A stretch of DNA of 64,000 bases from Drosophila persimilis (lineage: Eukaryota; Arthropoda; Insecta; Diptera; Drosophilidae), in NCBI RefSeq assembly GCF_003286085.1, contig NW_020825327.1:1054001-1118000 (forward strand). Direction: 5' to 3'. Under the pieces are notes generated by a model. It saw only the letters and a list, made by a program, of their open reading frames with translations. It was not told the origin of the DNA and did not search any database. Of this stretch, positions 31,795 through 42,032 are shown one piece after another. Each line of letters opens with the position of its first letter. The stretch's first letter is position 1. Both the position numbers and the translations under genes were made by a program.

Positions 31795-32408
31795 CTCCGA
31801 AATGGCCAGATCAATGTGACCAGAGGCTGAGTTGTTTGCTGAGAGATCTCTGCCCGAACGGACCTTAACCCTTCTCTGCAGCTCGTGGAAAAGAATAGTA
31901 GAATTAAATCAAAATAAGAGCAAAAATTAGTCTGGGACCACCCAAATTCTAACAGGGAGTAATCCTAAACAGGGAAAGGCAGCGGCCCAAAGGCCTCGCC
32001 CTTGAAGACGCTAGGAAGAACCCAAAGGGTTCCCATCCCGGACCCGGAGTGGGTGGTGAATCGACAAAACCGATACCTTGGCAGAGTGGTTGTGCATTCC
32101 TGCGGCTGCTCTGCCTGCTGGTAAAGTGGCGGGGGACGAGTTAACATCTACAAGCGTCCAAGCCAAGACATACACATATGCTGACAGAGGGAGTGCTGGC
32201 AATATACTCCGTCCAGAAAGTCCAGAAAAGTGGTCAAAGTGGAGACGACACAGGGCCCTACAAACCAGGCGGTGGTCGTCCTCAACAAGGAGTCGCCGGC
32301 CCCGACTGCACGGCTGCCAAAGGAGAGCTCTACTTCTGATTCAGCTCAGCGACCATTCTACAAGTGGGAATCGGCCGGGGCGCATCCTGTAGACATACCT
32401 CGGACGAC
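31795..32408 (+). mobile_element. Probable LOA-clade 5' fragment (5' UTR and ORF1 start)
   Basis: Immediately after the R1 poly(A) is an unrelated stretch ending at the BEL-3 LTR. Frames give SNPKQGKAAAQRPRP near 31960, LAEWLCIPAAALPAGKVAGD (32080-32140) and MVKVETTQGPTNQAVVVLNK (32230 on). The style fits ORF1 of an LOA/Bilbo-type or I-type element, but I cannot place it firmly. Frames change several times and there is no catalytic domain. Confidence 0.4.
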
Positions 32409-32847
32409 TGTTAATTTTGTACCATCTTTCTATTGCCTATCAGTTCACTTTTTCCACTTTGTTCATTATACTAAACTAACGTAACGTAACCGTAGCTTTA
32501 TCTATGCTCGCTCAGCAATATGCTCTCATTTAATCATCTATGCTCGCTCTTGTTATCTTTTCTTTCGTATGCCATCGCTAAGCCCTCAGCAGCTGCGCCT
32601 GCTCTGGCAGTTACCGCTTGATATAGAACAGACCTTTTTTTCCCCCAATCTATTACTTTGGCTCGAGATCGGCTCGCTTGCCTCATCCAAGTGTATCACT
32701 CTCTAATACTATTGTAAAAGGCTCTGGCATCTTCGGCCACCCTCAACACACAAATCACCTATAATAAAATTTATAACGTTTCTCAAATTATTAATTTTTG
32801 AAATTCTTGAACAATTATAGTCAGCGAAAAAGCTCGTTGTCTCAAAA
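32409..32847 (+). repeat. 5' LTR of BEL-3, 439 bp
   Basis: It starts TGTTAATTTTGTACCATC and ends GTTGTCTCAAAA (TCAACA in the sister LTR at 37811). It has the same sequence, reversed, as the BEL-2 3' LTR (14686-15131). AATAAAA near 32763 is a likely polyadenylation signal. Orientation agrees with the coding strand. Confidence 0.9.
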
Positions 32848-32870
32848 TTTGGTGACCCCGACGTGATCGT
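32848..32870 (+). promoter_or_regulatory. Primer-binding site of BEL-3
   Basis: TTTGGTGACCCCGACGTGAT directly follows the LTR and is repeated after the middle LTR at 37812. Position and wording fit a tRNA-primed minus-strand start; the tRNA was not identified. Confidence 0.7.
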
Positions 32871-33050
32871 TAATAACAATTTGGAATTAAACAATTATAA
32901 ACTGTGAAAATTATCCACTAAACATAATAATTCCCATTTCGTCGCACGCTTGCTCACAAGCACTAATACAGCTACGTGCATTTACGGCTTCGGGTTCGCT
33001 GCACGTTCTTCGATTCTTCTTTGTGCTTTGCTCGGTGCTGCCTGTCGAAA

Positions 33051-34794
33051 ATGGATGAGTCCAATGACTTGCCGGAAAACAGGGTGGATTTTTACAAACG
33101 AAAGGCACTCTCAATATACAACAAAGCCGTTTCACTTCGAGGTACGATATTGAGTGATGAAAACAACCCAATCAATGAAGAAGCGCTAAGTGTTCATTTA
33201 AAATTCTTCGAAAAAAATATCCGACTCATTTAATGATACTCATTTTAATTTAGAAGAGCTTGATGTGAACGATATTGGCAGCGACCTAAGCAACAATTTT
33301 GAGGATTTGGCTATGGAAGTTTGTATTCGCTCAGCACTCCGCAGGACTACCCAGAACATGCCGCATCACTCAACGATACGACCCGAGCTCAACGTTACTG
33401 ACTCCGGAAATGTACGGTCACGATATCATATTGCTGACATTAAACCTCCCAATTTCCGTGGAGGTTATACTGAGTGGGCAGACTTTCACTCAATATTTAG
33501 CACAGTAATAGATCAGGAGCCCGTTCTATCAAAGATTGAGAAGTTCCAGCACCTGCGCTCATATTTTGATTTACCTGCCTTGGAGGCTGTTCGATCTTTT
33601 GAAGTATCGGAGAGCAATTATGATATTGCATTGGACACTTTAAACAATCGTTTCAATAATAAACGTTTAATCTTCCATGGAGGAAATAGCAGGATGCATC
33701 ATCATTCAATCCACACAAACGAATCACTCATTCAAAACACAGTCTTGTTGTTACAAATACAATCGTATTGGAATGCGTATTCTGTGATAATAAAGGGCCT
33801 AACATTTTACAGCTGCACTCGCTTTGGAAACCTTTCGCCATCTTTGCGTCTTAGAGAGGCAAGGAAGCTTAGAGTTTGCTTCAATTGTTTGAAGAAGGGA
33901 CATTGGAATACCTCTTGCAGTTTAGGCTCTTGTCGCACATGCGGTGAAAAACATCATACCCTTTTACATATCAACAATCCGCTGCCTACGTCAGTTATCA
34001 CGGAACCTACGAACGCTTCAACGTCTCCTATTCAGACAGACTCATGCTCAGGTCCCAATCTTCCAAGTTCTCTGGTTGCCGCTTCACCATCATGCTCACC
34101 TCCTGCTCAGAATCTTAGCTCAGACGTAGTGTTTCTAGCCACGACAGTCATTATGATAAAGAGTCAATTTGGTGATCTTCTTCCTTGCCGGGATCTTCTG
34201 GATTCAGGCTCTCAGATTAATTTAATAACCTCTCGCTTTGCTCAGAAGCTTCAGCTGAAACGAGCCAAAGGGTCGGTATCAGTATCCGGTATCGGCGCAG
34301 ATTCTGCATTTCACACGGAAGGTTCAGTTAATTTGGTCATTCAATCCAGGACTTCCGATTACTTCACGAGTCTCACAGCTCTCGTTGCTCCACGTATTAC
34401 AGGAAACCAGCCTGCTTCTTCATTTGATGTATTCAAATGGGAAATGCCATCCAATATCAGCCTTGGAGCCAGCTTATTTTACTACATTAAATGCGTTGGA
34501 CAGTTCAAATTGGAGAGGGGACTTCCTATGATACAAAAAACCCGTCTCGGCTGGGTTGTCATAGGTGGCGGTCATTACTCCCACAGCTCAGTGCTCCTAG
34601 CGGCCTCTAGTTCGACGGAATTGAGCCAAACGCCTACCGTTGGTTTGGATGAGCTAGTGCGAAGGTTCTGGGAAGTGGAAAACTGCACGGTCTCGCTACA
34701 GAAGCCACAAAGGAGGAAATTGTTTGCGAGGTACATTTTAAAAATCATTGCGGTCGGCTTCCAAGCGGCGAGTACTGCGTTCAATTGCCTTTGA
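33051..34794 (+). pseudogene. BEL-3 gag and protease, frameshifted and internally deleted
   Basis: The gag start at ATG 33051 reads MDESNDLPENRVDFYKRKAL and stops at 33233 because of an extra A in an A-run near 33214. The next frame (33265-34794) continues gag (FRGGYTEWADFHSIFST, LSKIEKFQHLRSYFDLPALE). It lacks 118 bases present in BEL-4 (near 33678), then carries zinc knuckles CFNCLKKGHWNTSC and CRTCGEKHHTLLH. Protease has DLLDSGSQINLITSRFAQKL with the DSG active site, then PMIQKTRLGWVVIGGGHYSH. The extra A is shared with BEL-4 but absent from the scrap at 24936. Confidence 0.85.
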
Positions 34795-35585
34795 AGCTGA
34801 GTGACAGTCTCCTTGGAGATTCATATCAACAAACCTATCGCAGATTCCTCAATCTAGAGTGCAAGCTGGTTCGAAAACCACTTCTCAAGACCCAATACGC
34901 CGCTTTTATAAAGGAATACGTCGATTTGAATCACATGTCTCCTTTCAAAGGTGACTCACTTAAACAATTCAAATTTTTTCTTCCTCATCACTGCGTCTTA
35001 AGAGAAGACAAAACCACCACAAAACTCCGAGTAGTTTTCGACGGATCCGCTTGTACATCTACAGGATATTCCCTCATCGATATATTGATGTCAGGCCCAA
35101 CAATTCAGCCGAAGTTAGTTACGACGCCTCTTCGATTTCGTACCGTTCGCATAGCATTGACTGGTGACATTTGTAAAATGTATAGATGCGTCCGTGTCTC
35201 GCCCCAAGATAGTTTTCTGCAGTGTATACTGTGGCGTGACTCACCCCTCGAGGAGCTAAAAACATTCAAGCTAGATACCGTGACCTATGGAACGAAACCA
35301 GCAGCATTTCTGGCCATCCGTTCTATGCACCAACTAGCGGCAGACGAAAGTTCTTCATATCCCATTGGCTCTGAAGTTGTGCAGCGGGACTTTTACGTGG
35401 ATGATGTGCTAACGGGGGGAGATACTACAAATGAGGTGCTGGAAATAATTCGCCAGGTGTCAGAACTCTTAGCCAAAGGAAATTTCAAGATCAGTAAATG
35501 GTGTTCCAACGATACATCTGTACTCGATCAAACACCCAGTGAACTAGGGAAACATTTGTTAAAATTACTGATGGCAGCGATGTAA
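34785..35585 (+). pseudogene. BEL-3 reverse transcriptase, best preserved RT of this family
   Basis: A 266-codon open frame holds the RT core: LKQFKFFLPHHCVLRED, TKLRVVFDGSACTSTGYSLI, MSGPTIQPKL, ALTGDICKMYRCVRVSPQDS (motif A region), LDTVTYGTKPAAFLAIRSMH, FYVDDVLTGGD (catalytic YVDD) and KGNFKISKWCSND. It stops at 35583-35585. The equivalent stop is present in BEL-2 and BEL-4, followed by a frame change before RNase H, so the family ancestor was already broken here. The RT would copy the element RNA inside the particle. Confidence 0.85.
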
Positions 35586-35589
35586 CCAA

Positions 35590-37530
35590 GACGCTATTAT
35601 TCGGATGAGCTAATATTTTCATTCTGTCCCAATCAAGTCCCTTCGAAACCAACTAAGCGAGTCGTATTGTCAACTATTGCACGATTTTATGATCCACTCG
35701 GACTTATAGGGCCAGTAATTACCAACGCAAAAATATTTCTACAGCAGCTGTGGAAAGAAAAGCTTCATTGGGATGAAAGTCTGCCAGTCTCCTTACGCAC
35801 AACTTGGATCAACTTTATTCAGCAGTTTGACTCTATGCAACAAATTTCTTTCCCGCGCCTATCGTTCCTTCGAAGCAGCAACCTTGAAATACATGGATTT
35901 TGTGATGCCAGCATGAGTGCTTATGGAGCTTGCATCTACGCTGTTTCGCAAGGCGACAATGGAGTCAAGGCAAATCTTCTATCTTCCAGATCTCGTGTAG
36001 CGCCACTGAAGACTATCACAATACCCAAGTTGGAATTATGTGACGCAGCGCTACTCGCCCAGCTTATGCATTAAGTGTCTTTGATGACACTTGTGGTGTG
36101 ACTCCACAGTCGTTTTTGCTTGGATCAAGAATCAACCATCCAACTTCAATGTATTTGTCGCTAATAGACTTTCTGTTATTCATGAACTCACATCTGGAAT
36201 GTCTTGGCTGTACGTGCCAACTGATCTAAACCCTGCCGATATGCTTTCTCGAGGATCATTACCAGCTGAGCTCATCAATTCTCATCTTTGGATGTATGGA
36301 CCTACATACTTAACAGCCAGGAAGGATCAATGGCCAAGTACGCCTGCTCTTCCAGAGCCAATTTTGAAGGCACGAAAAACCATAATAATTACGAACTGCT
36401 CGTCAATATATTTGGTGGAAGAATCAAAGTTTGTAAGTTCCTTTCCCAAAATGCAACGAATTTTTGCGTATATATGCAAATTTATTCATCGACGAAAGTA
36501 TGGAATAGCTGTGGAGGACTTGCGTTTGGGAACCGAGCTGCTTCTTCGCTTTACTCAGCAATGTCGTCTATCTACTGAAATAAGAGCCCTGGAAACCCGA
36601 AAAGACATCAAGGCTTCAAGCTCGATCGTCTCGCTTTCGCCATTTTTAGATGATTGCGGCTTGCATCGAGTTGGAGGGCGTCTTAAAAACTCTACCTTGG
36701 ACTTCGAAGCTCGGCATCCCATAATATTGCCCAGGAATCATTCCATCACTTCTGCTCTGATACGGCCCTTACACGAAAAACACCTTCACGCTGGACCCCA
36801 GTCGCTATTAGCCATCATTCGTCAAACGTACTGGCCAATCGGTGGCCGAAAGAGCGTAGCACACGTAATCAAAAAGTGTGTCAGATGCTTTAGAGTGAAG
36901 CCTCGAACTCTCGGGAAAATAATGGCAGATCTTCCGGTGGACAGAGTTAGCGAATCTCGTGCATTTTTAGTTACCGGCGTTTATTATTGCGGTCCGTTCC
37001 TATATAAATCAGAAGTTCGAAACCGGCCCCCACTAAAGTGCTACATGAGCATTTTTATATGTTTCTCCACTAAGGCGGTTCACATCGAGCTTGTGAAGGA
37101 TCTTACAACGTCTGAGTTCCTCTCTGCTCTTCGCCGTTTTATTTGCACCCATGGAAGACCGATTCGTATTTGGTCAGATAATGCCACAAATTTTGTTGGA
37201 GCGCGGAACGAACTAGCGGAACTTAAGTCGCTATTCCTAAGCGACAGTCATCAAGAAGCCGTGCATCAAGCTTGTCTCGACGATTGCATCGATTGGCGTT
37301 TCATTCCTCCTACATCGCCACATTTTGGAGGATTGTGGGAGGCGTCAGTCAAGCTTGCTAAACATCATCTTCGACGTGCCCCTGGATCCTCGCTTCTTGG
37401 ATTTGATGAGCTGCGCACTCTCGCGTGCAATATCTGTGCAATCATTAATTCAATGCCATTGTTTCCTTTTTCAGAGAACCCTGCAGATCTCGATGTACTC
37501 ACGCCCAGCCATTTTCTGGTTGGCGCCCCT
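35590..37530 (+). pseudogene. BEL-3 RNase H and integrase, frameshifted, C-terminus deleted
   Basis: RNase H first frame (35667-36074): IARFYDPLGLIGPVITN, FCDASMSAYGACIYAVS and IPKLELCDAALLAQL. After a frame change near 36075 the second frame (36091 on) has CDSTVVFAWIKNQ, VFVANRLSVIHELTSG and NPADMLSRGSLP. The integrase zinc region follows (LHEKHLHAGPQSLLAIIRQ, CVRCFRV). The catalytic core has YMSIFICFSTKAVHIELVKD, IWSDNATNFVGA (Asp) and FGGLWEASVKLAKHHLRR (Glu). The first Asp is Tyr (GVYYCGPF, codon 36982-36984). From 37531 the frame continues into LTR sequence, adding meaningless residues up to 37668. Confidence 0.85.
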
Positions 37531-37811
37531 ATCGCTAAGCCGCCACAGCTGCGCCTGCTCTGGCAGTTACCGCTTGATATAATTGGAGAACAGACCTTTT
37601 TTGTCCCCAATCTATTACTTTGGCTCGAGATCGGCTCGCTTGCCTCATCCAAGTGTATCACTCTCTAATACTATTGTAAAAGGCTCTGGCATCTTCGGCC
37701 ACCCGCAACACACAAATCACCTATAATAAAATTTATAACGTTTCTCAAATTATTAATTTATGAATTTCTTGAATTCTTCATTCTTCAGCGAAAAAGCTCG
37801 TTGTCTCAACA
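37531..37811 (+). repeat. Truncated LTR shared between BEL-3 and BEL-4
   Basis: The sequence from ATCGCTAAGCC to CTCGTTGTCTCAACA corresponds to 32574-32847 of the BEL-3 LTR. The first about 165 bases are missing. It is followed by a PBS and a BEL leader, so it sits between two internal regions in head-to-tail order. Confidence 0.85.
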
Positions 37812-38046
37812 TTTGGTGACCCCGACGTGATCGTTAATAACAATTTGGATTGAAACAATTATAAACTGTGAAAATTATCCACTAAACATAATAATTCCCA
37901 TTTCGTCGCACGCTTGCTCACAAGCACTAATACATCTCCGTGCATTTACGGCTTCGGGTTCGCTGCACGTGCGCTTTCAAACCAAAAAATCAAACGGTTG
38001 GTTCTTCGATTCTTCTTTGTGCTTTGCTCGGTGCTGCCTGTCGAAA

Positions 38047-39157
38047 ATGGATGAGTCCAATGACTTGCCGGAAAACAGGGTGGATTTTTACAAACGAAAG
38101 GCACTCTCAATATACAACAAAGCCGTTTCACTTCGAGGTACGATATTGAGTGATGAAAACAACCCAATCAATGAAGAAGCGCTAAGTGTTCATTTAAAAT
38201 TCTTCGAAAAAAATATCCGACTCATTTAATGATACTCATTTTAATTTGGAAGAGCTTGATGTGAACGATATTGGCAGCGACCTAAGCAACAATTTTGAGG
38301 ATTTGGCTATGGAAGTTTGTATTCACTCAGCACTCCGCAGGACTACCCAGAACATGCCGCATCACTCAACGATACGACCCGAGCTCAACGTTACTGACTC
38401 CGGAAATGTACGGTCACGATATCATATTGCTGACATTAAACCTCCCAATTTCCGTGGAGGTTATACTGAGTGGGCAGACTTTCACTCAATATTTAGCACA
38501 GTAATAGATCAGGAGCCCGTTCTATCAAAGATTGAGAAGTTCCAGCACCTGCGCTCATATTTTGATTTACCTGCCTTGGAGGCTGTTCGATCTTTTGAAG
38601 TATCGGAGAGCAATTATGATATTGCATTGGACACTTTAAACAATCGTTACAATAATAAACGTTTAATCTTTCAGGCACACGTTGCTGAGATTCTGAGGCA
38701 TGAGAAGGTTGAAGATGAGTCAACTACAAACCTACGTACTTTATCGGACAAGCTTCATTCTCACATGAGAGCGCTTAGGTCGATGGGTACCATGGAGGAA
38801 ATAGCAGGATGCATCATCATTCACTCCACACAAACGAATCACTCATTCAAAACACAGTCTTGTTGTTACAAATTGAATTGGGGACTTCCTATGATACAAA
38901 AAACCCGTCTAGACTGGGTTGTCACAGGTGGCGGTCATTACTCCCACAGCTCAGTGCTCCTAGCGGCCTCTAGTTCGACGGAATTGAGCCAAACGCCTAC
39001 CGTTGGTTTGGATGAGCTAGTGCGAAGGTTCTGGGAAGTGGAAAACTGCACGGTCTCGCTACAGAAGCCACAAAGGAGGAAATTGCTTGCGAGGTACATT
39101 TTAAAAATCATTGCGGTCGGCTTCCAAGCGGCGAGTACTGCGTTCAATTGCCTTTGA
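38047..39157 (+). pseudogene. BEL-4 gag fused to the end of protease region by deletion
   Basis: Gag starts at 38047 and is stopped at about 38229 by the same extra A as BEL-3. The second frame (38246-39157) keeps the gag core including NNKRLIFQAHVAEILRHEKV, EDESTTNLRTLSDKLHSHMR and MGTMEEIAGCIII. It then jumps at about 38870 (CAAATT overlap) straight to GLPMIQKTRLDWVV, losing both zinc knuckles and the whole protease with its DSG. It cannot make a functional polyprotein. Confidence 0.85.
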
Positions 39158-39948
39158 AGCTGAGTGACAGTCTCCTTGGAGATTCATATCAACAAGCCTA
39201 TCGCAGATTCCTCAATCTAGAGTGCAAGCTGGTTCGAAAACCACTTCTCAAGACCCAATACGCCGCTTTTATAAAGGAATACGTCGATTTGAATCACATG
39301 TCTCCTTTCAAAGGTGACTCACTTAAACAATTCAAATTTTTTCTTCCTCATCACTGCGTCTTAAGAGAAGACAAAACCACCACAAAACTCCGAGTAGTTT
39401 TCGACGGATCCGCTTGTACATCTACAGGATATTCCCTCATCGATATATTGATGTCAGGCCCAACAATTCAGCCGAAGTTAGTTACGACGCCTCTTCGATT
39501 TCGTACCGTTCGCATAGCATTGACTGGTGACATTTGTAAAATGTATAGATGCGTCCGTGTCTCGCCCCAAGATAGTTTTCTGCAGTGTATACTGTGGCGT
39601 GACTCACCCCTCGAGGAGCTAAAAACATTCAAGCTAGATACCGTGACCTATGGAACGAAACCAGCAGCATTTCTGGCCATCCGTTCTATGCACCAACTAG
39701 CGGCAGACGAAAGTTCTTCATATCCCATTGGCTCTGAAGTTGTGCAGCGGGACTTTTACGTGGATGATGTGCTAACGGGGGGAGATACTACAAATGAGGT
39801 GATGGAAATAATTCGCCAGGTGTCAGAACTCATAGCCAAAGGAAATTTCAAGATCAGTAAATGGTGTTCCAACGATACATCTGTACTCGATCAAACACCC
39901 AGTGAACTAGGGAAACATTTGTTAAAATTACTGATGGCAGCGATGTAA
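39148..39948 (+). pseudogene. BEL-4 reverse transcriptase
   Basis: This 266-codon frame is almost identical to BEL-3 RT, with RVVFDGSACTSTGYSLIDIL, ALTGDICKMYRCVRVSPQDS and FYVDDVLTGGD. A few substitutions separate them (for instance Val-Met versus Val-Leu near GDTTNEV). It ends at the same stop as BEL-3. Whether both arose by tandem duplication or by two insertions is discussed in the findings. Confidence 0.85.
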
Positions 39949-39954
39949 CCAAGA

Positions 39955-40476
39955 CGCTATTATTCGGATGAGCTAATATTTTCATTCTGTCCCAATCAAG
40001 TCCCTTCGAAACCAACTAAGCGAGTCGTATTGTCAACTATTGCACGATTTTATGATCCACTCGGACTTATAGGGCCAGTAATTACCAACGCAAAAATATT
40101 TCTACAGCAGCTGTGGAAAGAAAAGCTTCATTAGGATGAAAGTCTGCCAGTCTCCTTACGCACAACTTGGATCAACTTTATTCAGCAGTTTCACTCTATG
40201 CAACAAATTTCTTTCCCGCGCCTATCGTTCCTTCGAAGCAAATCCAACTTCAATGTTTTTGTCGCTAATAGACTTTTTGTTATTCAGGAACTCACATCTG
40301 GAATGTCTTGGCTGCACGTGCCAACTGATCTAAACCCTGCCGATATACTTTCTCAAGGATCATTACCAGCTGAGCTCATCAATTCTCATCTTTAGAAGTA
40401 TGGACCTACATACTTGACAGCCAGTAAGGATGGCCAAGCACGCCTGTTCTTCCAAAGCCAGTTTTGGAGACACTGT
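39955..40476 (+). pseudogene. BEL-4 RNase H remnant
   Basis: Frames show IARFYDPLGLIGPV, then a TAG at about 40133 that BEL-3 lacks. QQISFPRLSFLRS is then joined near 40242 to SNFNVFVANRLFVIQELTSG and NPADILSQGSLPAELINSHL, so about 240 bases including the RNase H FCDAS motif are deleted. It ends at the U1 boundary. Confidence 0.75.
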
Positions 40477-40787
40477 GAGGGAGCGTACGCTCCACCCACA
40501 TTTTTCCGCCCATCAGTTGGTCTTAACGTACTCACTGGAGGGACCCGAAATTACGTTCTCTTATTAGAACTAAGATTTTTTATCATTCCTTATTTTCTAG
40601 TTTTTAGCATTGACTTTGCAGTTTTAGGTTAATGGGGTGGGAGGCATGCCACGAAGGCTACATGTTGTTAATTTTGTAGATTATACGGCCCGAGGGGTCG
40701 CTAAGCCCCATGTAGCCTATCACCTTCATAAAGGGGGAAGGACAAGTCGCGATCACGGCAGACGGCACTGGCGTTTTAGGGTCGGTA

Positions 40788-41030
40788 AACCAACAACAAC
40801 GACGCAGCAGCGGCCAAAGAGAGACGACGAAAACACTGAGAACCCAAAAACCCAACAACAACGGCGCAGCAGCGGCAGAAGAGAGACGAGGAGAACACCG
40901 AGAACCGAAACCCAACGACACCGACGCAGCAACGGCAGAGGAGAAGCGCTGAAAACGATAAGCCAACAGCATCGACGCAGCAACGGCAGAAGAGAAACGC
41001 CGAAAACCAAAACCCAGCAAGATCCACGCC
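40788..41030. repeat. Minisatellite, about four degenerate units of ~57 bp
   Basis: Units share AACCCAACAACAACGGCGCA, GCAGCGGCAGAAGAGAGACG and GAAAACACCGAGAACC-like segments. They diverge by point changes and short indels. Confidence 0.7.
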
Positions 41031-41136
41031 AACGCGAGAAGTTCAGTGATACGAGAAAAGATCCTGCATCGACGCCGTGCTACAGAGGCATGATCCCAGT
41101 AGTTCCCCAGGGTCCTGAAGGTGCTGTCCGGCGACT

Positions 41137-41415
41137 GCCTAAGCCCTTTCGGCGATGCTTGTCGATATCTCCGACCCTCGTAGTAACTCTTAGTCCGACA
41201 AGGTCCCGTGAGTGTTATCCGGCGATAGCCTAGGCACTCTCGGCGATACTTGTCATTAGCTCCGCATAGCAAAGATCTTCGTAGTAATCCTTAGTTCGAC
41301 AGGATCCCGAGAGCGCTATCTGGCGATTGCCTAAGCCCTCTCAGCGATGTTTGTCGATATCTCCGACCCTCGTAGTAATTCTTAGTCCGACAAGGTCCCG
41401 TGAGTGTTGTCCGCT
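41137..41415. repeat. Minisatellite, three units of ~90-100 bp
   Basis: Each unit runs GCCTAAGCCCTCTCGGCGAT, then ATATCTCCGACCCTCGTAGT, then CTTAGTCCGACAAGGTCCCG and a GTGTTATCCGG end. Unit 2 is the most diverged. Confidence 0.7.
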
Positions 41416-41547
41416 TAAGTCAACGAACCCAGAACGACCAGGACCACGAGGACAATTCCAAGGACAACGATAGCAAAGACGCTTAAGTCAACGAACCCAG
41501 CACGACCAGGACCACAAGGACAATTCCAAGGACAACGATAGTTTCCC
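41412..41547. repeat. 68-bp tandem duplication
   Basis: Two units each read CGCTTAAGTCAACGAACCCA, then ACGACCAGGACCAC and AGGACAATTCCAAGGACAAC. They differ at only a few bases. Confidence 0.75.
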
Positions 41548-41778
41548 TCTTGAAGTGCTTTTCATCCTCCGTCACCCCTCCCTCTCGGAGTGCACTTCAA
41601 CCGAAGCAACGAATCCTTTCGCCGATCGAAGCGTACTTAAACCTGCGCATCCTAAATCTTCTCTTCGGAGCGCACCTTAACCTCCGCCACAAATCTTCTC
41701 TTCGGACTTTATTCCAGCTACCACATCCAGAGATCAAAAAAATTTCTTCGAATCCCGTCAGTAGCGCCGTCAAAACCT

Positions 41779-42029
41779 CTTCTGCTCCAGTCCAGATTTC
41801 AGCAGAAGAAGGCTACAACACTTAGGCTTTGCGTTTCTAACCGACACCTTAGAGATGTCCACACTATGTCCCAGAAAGATCGCCAACTTTATAAGAGCAT
41901 CTCGCTGGGACAACTGCTAACATGAAGTCTCACTTTTGCAGGAAGGGAATGACCATACGCGGTATCACAATGTGGAGAAACTGCACTAAGTGTGGCGGGC
42001 TCCGAGCGAGCCTGGCAACCGCCTCTACC
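41779..42029 (+). mobile_element. LOA family 1 3'-terminal fragment (LOA-d)
   Basis: It matches the end of LOA-b: AGCAGAAGAAGGCTACA, GAGATGTCCAAACTATGTCC, GAGCATCT...GACAACTGCT, and GTGTGGCGGGCTCCGAGCGAGCC. It covers the last ORF2 codons and the 3' UTR, with about 40 extra bases before the final block. It is cut before the CCTAA tail by solo LTR S3. Confidence 0.8.
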
Positions 42030-42032
42030 AAA

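Larger units (their letters stand above)
32409..37531 (+). mobile_element. BEL/Pao retrotransposon BEL-3, 5' LTR and internal region
   Basis: The plus-strand copy has a complete 5' LTR (32409-32847), PBS, leader, gag, protease, RT, RNase H and integrase. At 37531 the integrase sequence jumps to the inside of an LTR (3-base overlap ATC), so the integrase C-terminus and the first about 165 bases of the next LTR are deleted. That partial LTR then serves as the front of BEL-4. Confidence 0.9.
37812..40476 (+). mobile_element. BEL/Pao retrotransposon BEL-4, tandem partner of BEL-3, 3' truncated
   Basis: The internal region starts with PBS and leader, and gag opens at ATG 38047. It ends inside RNase H at 40476 where U1 begins. 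It has no integrase or 3' LTR. Its leader (37960-38005) keeps the CAAACCAAAAAATCAAACGG block that BEL-3 lacks, so it is not a simple later copy of BEL-3. Confidence 0.85.
40477..41778 (+). mobile_element. LTR-like element U1 copy a, rich in minisatellites, family not recognised
   Basis: It begins TGTGAGGGAGCGTACGCTCC, the same start as the copy at 63941. Inside are stacked tandem repeats (40788-41030, 41137-41415, 41412-41547). It continues into CTCTCGGAGTGCACTT-type motifs and a TACCACATCCAGAGATCAAA block near 41720, both shared with 51090-51530. I read it as a very long LTR plus leader start of an LTR retrotransposon, inferred from the TG start and from AATAAAA plus a PBS-like GTGGCGACGA in the sister copy. 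No protein-coding domain is visible. Orientation is inferred. Confidence 0.5.

Noticed and set aside
33205..33240. Programmed frameshift at the A-run in BEL-3 and BEL-4 gag
   Set aside because: The continuing frame needs a +1 shift that the AAAAAAT context does not favour in the usual -1 way, and the related scrap at 24936-25284 reads in frame with fewer A. It is better seen as an indel lesion.
33660..33690. The 118-base gap in BEL-3 gag as a retained or spliced intron
   Set aside because: The missing segment has neither GT...AG ends nor a frame-neutral length (118 is not a multiple of 3).
40637..41233. 198-codon open frame
   Set aside because: It runs through the minisatellite arrays of U1; its Arg- and Thr-rich low-complexity peptide follows the repeat periods and has no domain.
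41137..41415. Three spaced repeats that could suggest a CRISPR-like array
   Set aside because: The whole unit is repeated, with no unique spacers, no cas genes and a eukaryotic context. It is a minisatellite.
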